Shown piece by piece: positions 39,831 to 53,400 of a DNA stretch of 64,000 nt. The stretch comes from Anisakis pegreffii. Taxonomy: Eukaryota > Nematoda > Chromadorea > Rhabditida > Anisakidae. The first letter of the stretch is position 1, and every line of letters begins with the position of its first letter. The notes under the pieces are model-generated. The model was not told the DNA's origin and searched no databases. It saw nothing but the letters and a program-made list of their open reading frames with translations. The translations under genes were made by a program, and so were the position numbers. The stretch is from assembly GCA_035041965.1 (NCBI GenBank), contig JAPYMA010000668.1, positions 124,001-188,000 on the forward strand, read 5' to 3'.

Positions 39831-42185
39831 TTAAAGTCGTCGCCAATTTTTCTCGATCAGCTTCGAATCAACTGATTTCTCGACTTTCCACTGTTTCATT
39901 TTCAGCACCTCATTTCTTGAGTCGTCCTCAGCTGTCGAAGGTGCATAGCAAAGTCCCTTGTAGCATGCGGATGCTTCCGGTGGGCATTCGCTACATCGTT
40001 TCTCGTCGTCAACGGCCCATTTGAAAGCTGGTACCTGAACCGGTTTGATCACAATTATCAATTCGAATACATTTCGTATGTGCCTCATTTTGAAGTCAAC
40101 CGCCTTCGGTTGTTTGAAAATTGAAGTGAAGCAGATTCTTCGAAAAGTCAGTGCCAACCGAGAAAAATTGACCGCTTCCGGTAACGAAAACGGTGTTTCC
40201 CTGTGGATTATAGTGACAAACAAAAACGTGTCGGTGTCCTCGACCTTCAACACCCAAAACGTCGCGACACTGTGCATAGCCGCATCCCACCAGATTGGTT
40301 CTAGCCCATACCATCTGAAATGTTCACTTTGAGTTGTTAACATGCAATGCACAGTGATCATTCCCATCCCCAGTGAAATAATGAATATCCTTCAAGCGTT
40401 TGCTCTGATCGCTTGAATGTTGGCGATTTCCTGATCACTTGAATGTTGTGATCACTTGAAATATTCCACGATGAAGGTTGGTATAAAGAAACATTAGACT
40501 GTCTGCAAGGAAATCCAGATGCTCACAAAATCTTACTGTCCTCTCTCATATAGAATGCAGCCAGGCTGATGGTTTGATTAAAAAAATGGTGCAAAATGTG
40601 TTTGAATTCTGTGCGAAAATCAGGTGATGAAACATGGTTTGATCAAAAAATACGTCACAAAATCTATAAAAGTAGATGAGTATTTTAGTGTCTAACCTGA
40701 ACATAATGACCGCAACAGTGCTTGTAAGCGTGTTTGCATTGACATTTTGAATCATAAACCTCATTGAACCAACGTTCGACGGCTTCTGAATAGTTGGCGA
40801 ATGGTGCGGCCCAGATATTTTCACCAACATTAACGCGGTCATGGCTATGCCTACAAACCATTGACTTCCTCTCAACACTCACGAAACCCTCAAACCAGCA
40901 TCGATATCGTTGAAGTGACCAAATTCTTACAGAATATGTTGATCATAGATCATATGAGTACTTATCAAATGTAAAATCATGTAGGAGATTATTCTAAATC
41001 CATTTTTGTCGAATGCTATTATACTAAACAAATTAGCGCGATCCTTTTTTGAAATTCTCGCATAAGAATTCAGAAATTGATTTGAGCAGTTTAAAACCTC
41101 TGATCGCTTTGATCAAAATGTTGAACTAATTCGTTGATAAGGTTTTCGGCCACTGAAATGTCAGATAACAATTTCAAGTGAACTCTCCGAGCGACGAACC
41201 AACCTGAAATCACACCGATTCGCGTGACGTTGTGCTGATGCAGCCAGCTCATCTGACCAATACACCATCCTCATGTCAGTTGCCGGAACCTGCAATGATC
41301 ACGAACATTTGCGTACGTGCATTCAATGATTCATCAAGGTCGCATAAGTATTGGTATGAAATGCTTTTGGATGAACTGATCGAGACTTCAGGTTGTTGAT
41401 AAAGATAGAGCGATGGAGATGGATTAGTTTACGTACCACTCGCCTGAATCTGTTGTGTTCATTTGTGAGCCATAACTTCATGTAGGCATTGGGCGGTTCA
41501 GAGGAAACCAGTAAATTCGGATACTGATTGTAAGTGGCAGCGATGTATGGTGATCGTTTGACGCGATTCAGTCCTCCTTTAAGCGAGATTTTTTCAGTGA
41601 TTTCAAAACTTTCCTTCTTGATGTGATCGTGTAAGCAGTAGAGCTTCTCCGAATTTCAGCTCATCGAAAATTGCTCGAGGCCATCAGCGAACCCATTTTT
41701 ATTGCGACAAAATGGCTGAGTTGAATGAATTTCTTGATTATAAGATTCAAATTGAATACGATGGCCATCTCTTTTCCTATTTAATTAGTAACTGTGGTTG
41801 AGAGTAGTGTGCTGCGGGGATCGAGGAATTTTTGAGATCCTGTCCCCGACTCACCATCTCCGTCCTTGACTTTTTTCGAGCCTACCACATTGTCAGGATC
41901 CCCAACTCTAGAATTTCGTCCCCGGTTTTTTTTCGTCCTCACAGCGCAGTTGTTGAGATGCTTGCTTTCAATGACGCTTAGATGATGTTTAGTTAAGAGT
42001 TTGATCGGCGTTATTGGCGAATTGAAAGAAATTATTTTGGAAAATTGCGAAAATTCACCTTCATTATGCTGACGGAGATCACTATGTGATATAACTGCTT
42101 GACCGGTTATGCTGCCAATTGTGAAACATTCACAATTGATAATCAACAAACTCAGCAAAGAGATGATCATCGAATACATCTTCAT
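39831..42185 (-). CDS. lon-1: LON-1-type CAP-domain (CRISP family) secreted protein
   Basis: Secreted or membrane-associated CAP protein; in C. elegans LON-1 limits body size downstream of the DBL-1 Sma/Mab (BMP-like) pathway. Six exons: 42185-42059, 41576-41437, 41289-41204, 40850-40697, 40314-40159, 40034-39831; all phases match and give 288 residues. Residues 1-20 form a signal peptide. A dibasic RVKR at 47-50 precedes the CAP domain (about 75-205), which carries the CAP hallmarks: HNRFRR, YWSDELAASAQRHANRC, GENIWAAP, the CAP1 signature (GHYVQMVWARTNLVGCG, split by an intron) and CAP2 (HVFVCHYNPQGN). A C-terminal Cys cluster (CSECPPEASACYKGLC) follows, then a Lys-rich tail, the same layout as nematode LON-1. 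Exon 2 uses a weaker acceptor (CTTAAAG), so its start is the least certain boundary. Convergent with the NR4A gene. Confidence 0.93.
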
Positions 42186-42370
42186 GTAGGCCCTGAAATC
42201 GTCATAAGATTGAGAAATTTTGAAAATTCAACGGAAATCACCGTATAAAACTGATAATGTCTGCCATTGCGTAACAATATGACATTATCGTCATAATCCC
42301 ACTAAACTTTCATCAAATAACATCATTGCAGTGGATTTTCATAGGCTGCTCAAGCGTTCATTGCAGACTA

Positions 42371-42398
42371 TTCATTCATTCATTCATTCATTCATTCA
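42371..42398 (+). repeat. (TTCA)7 microsatellite
   Basis: Seven perfect TTCA units about 190 bases upstream of the lon-1 start codon. Confidence 0.95.
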
Positions 42399-44149
42399 AT
42401 CGCTTGGTATTAATATGCTGATTTGACATCTGACATCAACCTGTCTATATTATGAACATGGATTACGATAGCTTGTGGAAATGTCATATTCTTTGCGATG
42501 AAGCGTTCAGGAAATCAGTTATTTGACAGAGTAATACTGATGAGTGTTCATATGAATGTTGAAAGTCACCCGAGCCAGCCGTGTGTATTACTGTTGACAT
42601 AAGCGTGCGAAATTTGCTTGATGAGTTAAATGCTCAGCAGCTGAGTTCAGCAAAAGAAGCAGAGGAGTCTTGACAACAGGAACATGGAACAAATGCAGAA
42701 TTAATTACCTGATATTGTGGTATTTCATCAGATTAGAACAACATGCAGTATGTAGAAGTGGGAGAATCAGCTACGGAAACGTTCCGAATGTGTTTCGTTT
42801 GAAATGTGAACTATGTGTTGAATAGTTCACAACAACAACAACGATGATTAACGACTGTCTTCTTGCAGAGTTAAAGAATGATTTTCGAAGGAAATTTTTG
42901 TCGGAAAGAATGCAAGAAGAAGCTTCAAATGATTAATGAAGAGTTTTAATGATAGTGTTTCATTGAGTTTTGCATTTGAGATTCTGATGCAATCAACACA
43001 AACGATGTGATCAATATAGATCGTTCCAACACCCAAACAATACAATTTCGTGATGCATCGGTATCAATGAACAGCGCAGAAGAACAGCAAATAATTATGA
43101 CGGATTTTCGCTGATTTTTTGACTGCTGTGTCAAAGTTCGTATCGCTGAGGCAGATTTATCGACAGTGAAAGCAAATTGGATCACTTGAGTGGACAGTTG
43201 AATTCGAATGGAAGGAAGTAAGTTCGAAGGTGCAGTTTCGCAAGGTTCGACTGGTCGCAAAATAAACGCTACAGAATTAGTTTGTTGTGTGTGTGTGTGA
43301 ATAACTATGAACAAAACTCTTGTCCGTGAATGTTTTAAGTGAAAGGAAAGAATGATGAGCAGATTCAATCGTATTGTCAATGGCTTTGAATAAAGGAGAA
43401 CTGTTTTGATGAAGACGCAATTGCAAAATTTGACGACAAAAAAGTGCATCAATTAACGTCTCACTTCAAGCATGAACACTCGATTGAACGACTCGACGGC
43501 ATATTTGTCGTCTTATCTGATCACTTTTCTGCGGCAAACACCTCAACATTCACGATGCTTTCTGCACACTGCTACTAGCATTATTCGAACAAATCCCCTA
43601 CTGTGAGCTATTCAGTTCGGTTCTTTGGCAAAAACATCACGAAAAGCACTCACCGAAAAAAAACAACCAAATAGACAAATAAGCACTAACACAAAAACGA
43701 TCAAGTGAAAAAAAAAACTAATGAACTTCAGATGATTACGAGCTGTTTCGGTCAAAAAACTTGCGTTCATGATGGTGATGATGTAATTGAAATGAAATTT
43801 TTGTTAAATGCCACGCAGAATCGTAACCAGTTGTTTGCTTTATTTTCATTTAGTAAACAGATATTCATGACTGAATGACTACTGAACAGAACACATTACA
43901 AATTAATGACGGAATAAAATGAATGATACCCGATGTTTCAGACAGAATGTTGTCAAATGACACCGACTGTATTTCTGAGTTATTGTTTTTAAACTCTCAC
44001 GAAAACGGATCTTACACAAACAAAAAATAACGCAATGTTTTCCAAAAGGAAATGTTTTCCAATAATTATAAAATCACAAAAAAAGATAAAGTACAAATTG
44101 TGTGTTGTATCTATCGATCTATCAACTAGCAACTGAATGAATTTTCTAG

Positions 44150-44284
44150 ACACCATCGACCCATCGAACTGTTACCCAACCCGTGAACTACTGCTCTCAG
44201 GAATTTCGTCAGTATTGCGAGAGAAATCGTAAAAACATGCTCAAATACTGTGTGGAGAATTTCATTTCTGTTGACTGTTCATGA
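44150..44284 (+). CDS. Candidate terminal exon, cysteine-containing peptide
   Basis: Acceptor TTTTCTAG precedes 44 codons and a TGA. The peptide has four regularly placed cysteines (C-x7-C-x10-C-x8-C) in a polar, basic context, which would suit a secreted peptide. No upstream exon with a signal peptide was found, so only a fragment is described. No family recognised. Confidence 0.22.
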   Translation, partial: TPSTHRTVTQPVNYCSQEFRQYCERNRKNMLKYCVENFISVDCS

Positions 44285-45867
44285 GAAACTTATACGAATA
44301 AGAGTTTTGAGTGTGTTTGCGGATATTCTAGCTGAGTTTGGGTAAGAACTAGAAATAAAATCGTACGTCTGAGAGGAGAAAAAGTTTTTGCACTTGAACT
44401 ATAACAAGCTGAAAAACGTTGAAAAGGATTCCGCAGTTTGGTCGCTGGAGCGACAAGCGATAGATTTGAACAGTGGTGCGTTGTTGGGAACGGGCTTTTA
44501 TATAGGAGATTGTTGAGTACGATACTGAAAATTTGTGCATAAATCAGTGTTAGTTTCAATTGTTCATTAAAGTAATCGAAACGTCATGCATGAGAAAATA
44601 TGAGTGTATGTATGTGCATGTGAGTTTGTAGAGTCGTAAATCACTGGTGAATTATTTCCAATGCATGAAGTTATCGGTATCGGTATCGGTATGCGGTGGT
44701 ACGATAAAAATTTGTTAAAATTTGTGGTTCCGTACAAAAATTTTCATCCAAAAACACGGCAATAATGACAAATGGAGTAGTTAGCATTAGAGCGAGTGAC
44801 TTTTAGCTTCATATTCAGTAAGCAGCCGTCAGAAGAAAGTGATCGTGTTATCAGTGTCATTCAGAATGCTACAACCATTGTCATTGAAAATGACTGATCT
44901 AAGAATCGCTGTTTGAATTGGTTTCAGTGCGTTGCTGTTCCTATCATTTGGTGGAATCATACTGAAGCATGAACTGGAAGCATTCAGTTTTATCCGGATT
45001 TGGCTACGAAGCATGCATAGCGTTCACAATTAATTCAAGATACTCTAAGAGTGAGCATTATTTTTCAGGTGACGTGAATCGGCGGAAACAGTGTGTCGTA
45101 AACGAATGAATGCTCTGCGGACAGATCAAAGACAAGCGCTCAAATCAAGTAACGCCTATTAAAGCGACAAAACAAGAAACTGACCGAAGTAATTAGTGTT
45201 ACGTTGAGTGTTTAATGCAAAATGTTTAAAATGCAATAACGAGAACCATCATGAGCATAATCATTAATGTGTGTGTTCGCGTGTACTGCAAAGTCCAATT
45301 TGAATGAATGCATGATTTAATGTTGCTACATTTTACAACACTTTTTAATGAGCGTTAAAACTATGCACAATACCTGTCCTATAAAAAATTTTATTGCGAA
45401 TTAATTGTGCTACCAAATTGTTTAGACTGTATCCGGATTAAATTAGTAACTCATGAAAAGTAATGCATGAACGGAAACATCTATTAATACACCTTTATCA
45501 CTGTCATTGATTTGAGATTGACCTTACATCATCTCGAACTATTTGTTGCCGCATCCCATGAGCAATTGAAATTTTTTGAGTTTTGCTAGTGTCACTGCGT
45601 TTTGTTGATTTCTGAGCGATTCTTCTACGGCCTATCGTTGGTTTTCCCAGTGAAATCCGCACCTCATAAACACATGCCATCTCAGAATTAATCTCCATTC
45701 ATAGTGATGTCTGTCAAACCCCACTTCAAAACCTGAACCTTCTGGAGTAGGACGATCGATCTTCTCACTTAATCAGCTGTACCGGCGAGTACATCGGACT
45801 TTTTGCATCTCTATTGTCTGAGACGAAAAATCGAGAGAATTTTAGCAAGATTTTTTCGCGCAAAGAA

Positions 45868-46481
45868 TGAAACAGTCGTCATCAAATGACGAGACAGTGA
45901 TAAATCATTTCAAACAAATCGAATTAATATTGTACTGACTACACCGAACAACGTTGAAGTTTTGCCAGTTTTTCTGTTCTCGTGGAGGCTCTATTTGCTT
46001 CACCAGCTGTAAGCGATGAATGATGCATGAGTAATCATAAAACAGCAGTGGGTAGAGTGTACTCGATTAGAGATGAGAATCGCGGGTGACAATTGTTAAT
46101 TTGCAGCAATTAAAATTCGTTAAATGATGCAAACGATGACACGATGAATTAGGCAATTTCGGCTTGTTCGATTACGGGTTCGTTGCCATCAGTCACTGTT
46201 TTCTTTCCCACATTCACAACATGCACTCTAACAGTACCGGCGCAATAAGTCGAGACTTCACAGTTTTGTTCCGGAAGTATATCAGAAATTGCGGAATGCT
46301 GAACTTCGCCGTTTTATAACGTCAAGTACTGGTTGAAGTGTCGGTGCGTTTCAATGCCATCTGTTTTTTTCTGCCTTACTTTTATCAACAGTTCACCGAA
46401 AAGGCAAAGAGCTGCCGACAGGAGAGTGGTTGTCGAACTATGAAAATGGATTTGTGGAAAAATTCGATGAATTTAGCTGAT
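45868..46481 (+). CDS. Speculative small four-exon gene, about 79 residues
   Basis: ATG at 45868; exons 45868-45931, 45969-46008, 46286-46331 and 46393-46481 join in consistent phase to a TGA. The last two exons have good splice sites (ATATCAG, ATCAACAG) and an intron of 61 bases, and read as an ordinary charged protein (ELPTGEWLSNYENGF). The first intron would be only 37 bases, below what is usual even in nematodes, so the 5' part is doubtful. No family recognised. Confidence 0.2.
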
Positions 46482-48040
46482 TGTGAGAGCAACAATCGTC
46501 ATTGTTTCAAGCTGAACCAGCAGAAAGTGAGTGCTCCCATCTTCAGTTGGCAAATGGTTCGTCTAGGAGTCTGAAGTCAGCTAAGGAAGCTAAGATATCA
46601 TCAAGGAACCAACATTCCCTACGACGGCACATTTAGACAAACTGGCGCCTAGATGTTGTTTCGTCCATATGGTCAACTGTCAGATAGAAGTGATTATCTG
46701 AAATTGCGTTCGTTTAATGAATTGTTTTCAGATCATTTCAAGGGCATCAAAATCAATTTAGTTGCTCAGAAACGTTTGTGTTTTTTCATGTGAAATATCT
46801 TTTTCAATAAATTACCCATCGGACGTGTTTTACAATCGTTACTTTTGCATTTTGCATTGCATTTTTGCATTACTTGTTTGCATTAGTCGAAATATGAATG
46901 AATGAACATCGTCCCATCAAAAACGATTGTCAGAAATTCTCTGCGAATGTAATTCTCATTTGCATTCAGGGTGCAACAATCGGATGAATTTTGACGAAAA
47001 TGTTGCCGTCAAAAGCTAATCGCCGTTCAGCCTTGCTCTAGTATGCTCAAGCATATTCAATAACTGTCACGTGATCATTTAATGTCTCCATCAATAGAAT
47101 ATATCATCCGAATGAGCAGCATATCATTTCGGAAATGCCATTGAACAGAACGAACTCAATGTGAACAGTTTTATCTAACCTCATCGGTTTAAAACAGATG
47201 AACTCATTATTCTTTCAGACAAATGAACTCATTACGAGAATTAAACGACAGCATCCAAATTTGACCGAAACAATTAGAGTATGCAGTGAGGAGTTTCACT
47301 TTGATGTTCGATAACCTCATTACTTGAAACTGAGTACAAATGGTACGATGTAACAAGTGTGAGCAATAGAAGCAACACGATGAAATCTCCGTCTCATACC
47401 AACTACTACTGATCGAATCGCTAACATAAACCAAAACATTGAGTTTGTCAATAACTAAGGAAACAGTTACATTGCGCACAAATGCAGCTTTGGAATGCTC
47501 AATCATTGTATGACAGATAAGAATTTCAGAGACAGCAAATGAAGAAAAGAACAAGTAATAACATAACACTAAAAAGAATATTTGCGCTGAAAAATTAGTG
47601 AAAAATTAGTGACCATGATTGCTATCGTTGTCGTTTGTTCACATTATCAGCAATGCATTATCACGACTGGTGACAATTTGCTGGTGACGATTAGTGAACA
47701 TTGAATGATTGGTTCCGAGAACTGTTTCTTTTTTCTGCTCTTTCTCTTTTACTTGAATATTTCCGTTGCTTTTTTTAGTCACTTCCGGTGTTCCATCATC
47801 AGTTGATTGCTGATCACTGCAATGCTGTTCATCACTGTATTCTGCGCGAAACACAATTTGTTTTGCAGTCACGTCAAATTCTTTGATTCATTAACACTTT
47901 CTTTGAGAAACACTCTCTTCATCATTTTTTTTGAATTGAATATTTTCGTCAGTAACTGAAGATGAATACCGAAAATGTTCTGCTAAGAATGAGAGGAATT
48001 TGCGGAACTGCGATGAATTCAAAATTCCGAGAGACTCCAT

Positions 48041-48274
48041 ATGAACGGTGTCGAATCAGATCAAATAGCGCACAGTTCCAGGGCTTATGCTCATGCTCAG
48101 ATAGGAGCTGCTGAGGAACGTAGAAAGAAAGATGTTATTCATATGAGACGACTTCAGCGTTTGGTAAGAATTTGATGGTATTTGTCAAAGAATTTGGCTA
48201 CGATACTCAACTAAATCAAATCGTTTTACTCGTAGAAGTCAGAGATACTCACAATCAGAGATCAATTACCATAA
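48041..48274 (+). CDS. Candidate small coiled-coil protein, 53 residues
   Basis: ATG at 48041 begins 41 codons ending at a strong donor (TTTG|GTAAGA) in phase 0; an acceptor (TTTTACTCGTAG) leads into 12 more codons and TAA at 48272. The product is hydrophilic, with an Ala/Glu/Arg/Lys-rich stretch (AAEERRKKDVIHMRRLQRL) likely to form a helix or coiled coil. No signal peptide. A second 51-codon frame starting at an ATG near 47960 overlaps it in another frame. Not recognised; could be a short housekeeping subunit or chance. Confidence 0.3.
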
Positions 48275-48722
48275 CAAACGACAAATTCAACTGCGCAATA
48301 GAAAAACTGACTGATGTTCAGCTGGCCTATTCAAATGCTCACAATCAGTAATAATACTATCGAAAGTGATCTCGTTCTATCAGTCTCTGACATCATGTAA
48401 AAGTGATTTTTTTTCGATACGTCAATGAAAATTCCAGCATTCAGATTCAACGTAAATCACAATCCGAGAAAATTTATGCACATAACATCGCTTCAAATTC
48501 AACTCACATAATTTTTTGATAAATTACTGCAATTCAACACTCACCAACTGTCGAATGAAATATTGTGAAGGCGTACATCTGAATAACAATATATCACATG
48601 CTTCGTTGTCAGCATCATCACACAAAAAAGAACCAGTTTCGGATCCGATTGTTCAACTACATCAAGAACAATACTAATCAAACGCACAGATAATCCCACG
48701 AATAAGAAAGCTGCTCACTCAC

Positions 48723-48979
48723 GTATACGTTAAGATTCTTCAGATTAGATGAGATAACAATCGGCTCCAGTTCATTCGAGATTTGCTGAACGGCAGAGTT
48801 GAATCTGCTGGTCGATCCTTCGACAGTTACGCATAATTCGATAGAAATCTGCGCTACAAGAGCATCACTGATCAACACGCATATCAAATGCGAAGTGTTC
48901 ACCTGTTGCGTGGAATCAATCGCTCAGTTATCTGACATGAGATGGTATCTGAAGCTATATCTGTGGCACGAAGCATCAT
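48723..48979 (-). CDS. Candidate 5' coding exon(s), product unknown
   Basis: Reading the minus strand, 48902-48723 is open from an acceptor (CGCAACAG) to a strong donor (GTATAC|GTGAGTG), phase 0 at both ends. Alternatively an ATG at 48979 opens a frame that joins the same downstream sequence through an improbably small 35-base intron. The peptide is mixed alpha/beta in character (ISIELCVTVEGS) with no recognised motif. The downstream exons were not found. Confidence 0.25.
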
Positions 48980-50453
48980 CCAAGTAGATTTTCTGGTAAC
49001 AAACTGTTATGATTTCGAACAGAGTTTTGGATGAACCTAGCTCGAAAATCTTATCTCCGTTATTCTGATAATGCTATGGTATCCACATAAAAACACCGAT
49101 TCCTCTGATTCAACGTGCTGTTGGCTTTACTTTAGATTCTCTAGCTGTTTCAACAAGATCATCGCGAAGTGGTGAATGCAATTGTAAAAACTGATCATTG
49201 TTAAGTGGACGTGAGGAAATGCGACAGAGAACGAGCAAATGGATTCATTTATTCGATGCAAAACAATAAATCTCCAAAAAAAGTCAACAATTCTTCGAGT
49301 AATTCAAAATCGAGATTACATTTGATGTTCTTTCCCGAATAACAAGTCACCTTCAATCAACAAGCACAATAAGCATAACGAAACAATTCCCGCAAACAGC
49401 GTCAATCAATTAGGATATACATATACTAATCACGCGTTTTCGCCGTTACTTGTCTAAGTTCTGCGCCATCGACGTTGCAAATTCTCCCAAGTATTTTCCT
49501 GCTCAGAGAAAATAGTCACATAAAAATCATAATTATACTGCAACTATATAAAACCAAATACAGTCGATAAAAGTTCACTTCATTGGTTTAGTTGCATTTA
49601 GCAATGCGATTCAACTAACATTCTGGTAAGCAAATGATTACACATCAAAAACCAGAAGCTTAATGTGGAACATGAAGAAAGTTCGCTACGAATTACATTG
49701 TGAAAATAATTAGAATCAACAATCTTTCGGTTCTTTGCTGTTTTAAAATGATTCTTCTCGTTCACAAACTAGGCGGACAAAATATAAGTAAAATTCAATA
49801 CGACAATAAATTTGAACGCATTTGCATATGGATCACTTCCAAAAAAAAAAACGAACTACAATTGAATATTCTACAACAAATATAATACAATACAATGCAG
49901 TATCATCACACCATATCATATCAGAGCAAACAAAGAGACAGACGAGTATTCAGTTCATTATGAGTGACGATTTCGATGAAATTTTTTCCTCATTTCTGTA
50001 ACAAAACATACTTTCCCGTGACGACCGGGATCACGAACCGAGAAATGAGACGAACAACAAAAGAACGAGAGGCCAATCGAAAAAGCTGGGCAATTGCTAC
50101 CAGTCGACAGAGTATATGGAGTTTCAACTTCGGCTCACTAAACACGATCGAAATAAGTAACAGTGTAAGAATATCGAAGAGAATCGAGAAGCAATATGAA
50201 ATACAAATTTAAAAAATCAATCAAAAATCATCAATACTGATAGTTATTCAATGAAAAGATTGAATATCAACCAGAGTTCTCTGAACAAGTCACTTTGCTT
50301 ACAAAGTTTCAATTCAACTTACAGAAAATACGATAATTTTAGCCAAAATAAAAAGAAATATTACTCCATCATAATGGAGAATCTATGCGGGAGGAAAAAC
50401 AAGGATTGTCGACGACGGGCACACGAAAGCTTCGGATGGATGCAATGCCATTT

Positions 50454-53400
50454 TCAACGTTCCACTGCTTTCACTTGTTCACGATCGATACGTTTACGAA
50501 GGAACTTCTTGTACGAGAATATATCACCGTCCCATTTAGTGACCGTCTGATGATCGCATATCCAAATTTCCTTAGCCACCTGAACAAAACAAAACAGATT
50601 CATTCATCCACTCATTTGTGCATGATGAAATATCTACTGTTAAAATTGTTCCCCTCAGCTCAACAAATTGCGAACTCCCATCAAAAGAGACCCACAATCA
50701 GATTCGAATGAAAACCTCACTTCTCAGTCTAATCGAATTTCAAATTAATCCAATTCAGAGCATAAGATAGATCACAAAATGATGACCATAACAACGACAA
50801 CGACACACACCTGATGTACCAATCGGAAGTCGTGAGAAACCAATATCATACCACCCGTATAACAATTGATCGCCTCCGCCAGCGCATCTATGCTCTCCAT
50901 ATCCAAATGATTCGTGGGTTCGTCCAACAGTAGCAAATGTGGCTGTTGCCATGCTAACCACGCGAACGATACACGACATCTCTGACCATCGGACAGTTGC
51001 TTCATTGGACATACCTGAATAAATTGAAAATATCACAAAAATATTAAGATGGCTGGCCAATATACACACAATTACTGCAAATAGCAATCGAAATTCAGTT
51101 GTAATTCAGTGCCTGTTCTCTGCCAGTCAGACCGTAACGACCGATGATTTTGCGCATATCCTCTTTTTCGTTGACGTCCGGGAAAGACGACATCATGTAC
51201 TCCAACGCTGATTTATCCAACGGAAGTTCCTCGTGTAAATGCTAAAACAAAGAATGGTCCGTTAAAAATCGCTGACCTCGTCAACAGTCTTCAGGCATCA
51301 GCAGCACTTACACAAAAGCGAATCAATCACTCCCTTCTTCTTCGAGTTAAAATCTCAAATTTCATTCCACTAATTGTAAGCTTACTCAAAAAAGGTCTAT
51401 TTCAACGGGATGCTAATACTGCACTGAATGCTAATAAATACTGACGTTAACGTCTTTGAATATCAATTAAACAATCAAAAAACAAGAATATTATTAAAAT
51501 AAAAAATGAATTCTGCACTCACCTGATGATATCTACCCATTTTCACGTGCGAATGACGTCTTATCAAGCCATCTGTAGGCATATTATCCCCGGAAATCAG
51601 CTTCAGCAAGGTGGACTTGCCTGCACCATTTGGCCCAACCAATGCTATCCTCGTGTCCAGATCAATTCCAAAGTCGAGATCTTTATAGATCCACGGCTGC
51701 AAAAGAAAAATACTAACAATACGAAAAACAACAAACTCTGTCGCAAACGTAACAAAATTCCTAAGTGTGACTTCATGAGATCAAAAAATAATTGAGTCGA
51801 TGAGTTCCTTATTGGACATACCGTGTTATCGTTATACCGGAACGACACATGCTGCACCATGATAACGGGCGGTGGAATTGTTCCAGCATCGAAGAAATAG
51901 AATTGTTTCACCTGAAGCTCCCTTGATGAAGACAAAGAAAACAACAGCCACACACAACCATCAATAAAAATGAAACGAGATCAAAAGACTATGACTGAGC
52001 AACAGATAAGTTGTGGATGTAACAGATGAATAGACAAGACTCACCTTTTCAGTGACCACTTTCTCGGTTAAACCACCAGCTACCATTTTGGCCATCGTCT
52101 TCTCTTTACTTTGCGCTTGACGTGCCAGTTTCGCACTACCGTGACCAAAACGTGCAATATAATCCTCAAATGATGAAACAATGTCTGATCAAAATCAAAA
52201 CTGCATCTTCTTTGCTCAAAAAACGCTTCTCAAATGAGAACGAAAATCACAGAAACATTTTTCAACTTTTGACACAAAACAATCTTAAAATCAACAGAAG
52301 TGGCAGCACGCTCCATTCGGCTGAATTAAGCCAAATTCCGGCAGGACAAAAACATCAACGACAACAATTATCCAATTATTGTCATGATGAAACAATTGCA
52401 AATTTTGCTATGAAACCATAATAATACTGATACAACTATGACAATAATGATGACAAGAAGCAGTCATTCGGTATCAGCACTTACTTTCATGTGTTGCAAT
52501 TGATCTTGTTCCCATTTGTATCGCTTCAACTGATTCTCCATCAATTCTTCCCGAGTACGAACGTAAGTATCATAATTACCCTACAATGTCCACTTATTTT
52601 AATGTACTATTATGCGTTAGCATCCATCTTTCATTCGTAAGTTAACCAGAGATATGAATGTTAGCGATTGAAATCAACGAGAATGCGACAACGTCAAATC
52701 ACTTAGCGACAATAACTTACACCAAAGTATTCGAGTCTCCGTTGAAAAAGATGAATAATATTCGTACAAACACCGTTCATGAAGTCTTGCGAATGTGACA
52801 CTATCAGTAAAGTTCTTTTGTACCTGAATAATGAACAAATCAAATAACATAATCACTAATAACCCAATTCAACCATTTCACAATCTTTAAAAATTACAAT
52901 TCGATAACAATACACTAACGGTAAGCGATAACAAAACTCAAACACTTCATCATTATAATTCTGCCTAACAAAAAAGAGAAATAACTTTCAAATCAGTCAA
53001 AAAAGTTGCAAGAAGAAGAAACGAAATCACCCTCAGAACGAGCAATTCAATGGCTAAAATGCCCACTTATTTGAAATTTACGAGTTCCGAACCGTAAAAT
53101 AATTTCCAAAAAATGAAAAAAATAATCACTTTGAGAGTTCCTCTTCAAGCCACACGCATGCCTCCAAGTCCAGATGGTTAGTCGGTTCATCGAGCAGTAA
53201 AAGAGACGGCTTAAGATATAGAGCACGGGCCAGTGCTATCCTCATACGCCAACCACCTGCGTTATAAACAGATCGATTACACACACACAAAACACAACAA
53301 TGAGCACCAATCAGAATAAAAACCTACTGAAAACAACAACAACAAATAAAATACATATCTGAAACAATAATAATAAGAAACTCGTAATGAGTTGGATTTG

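Larger units (their letters stand above)
42186..50453. other. 8.3-kb region between lon-1 and abcf-2
   Basis: Mostly without protein features. Upstream (5') of lon-1, so it should include that gene's promoter. Weak small-gene candidates at 44150-44284, 45868-46481, 48041-48274 and 48723-48979 are listed separately. A possible trans-spliced start lies at 49960 (TATTCAG acceptor nine bases before ATG; peptide MSDDFDEIFSSFL), but two different frames could continue it and neither is convincing. Confidence 0.45.

Noticed and set aside
39831..40367. 178-codon minus-strand frame
   Set aside because: Made of lon-1 exon 6 plus read-through of the intron and an out-of-frame reading of exon 5.
42946..43452. 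168-codon minus-strand frame upstream of lon-1
   Set aside because: Composition is hydrophobic and irregular, with no domain or splice support; treated as chance.
45932..45968. 37-base intron in the speculative gene at 45868
   Set aside because: Shorter than any intron in the three secure genes; kept only as a low-confidence model.
50385..50711. 108-codon plus-strand frame
   Set aside because: Antisense shadow of the abcf-2 last exon.
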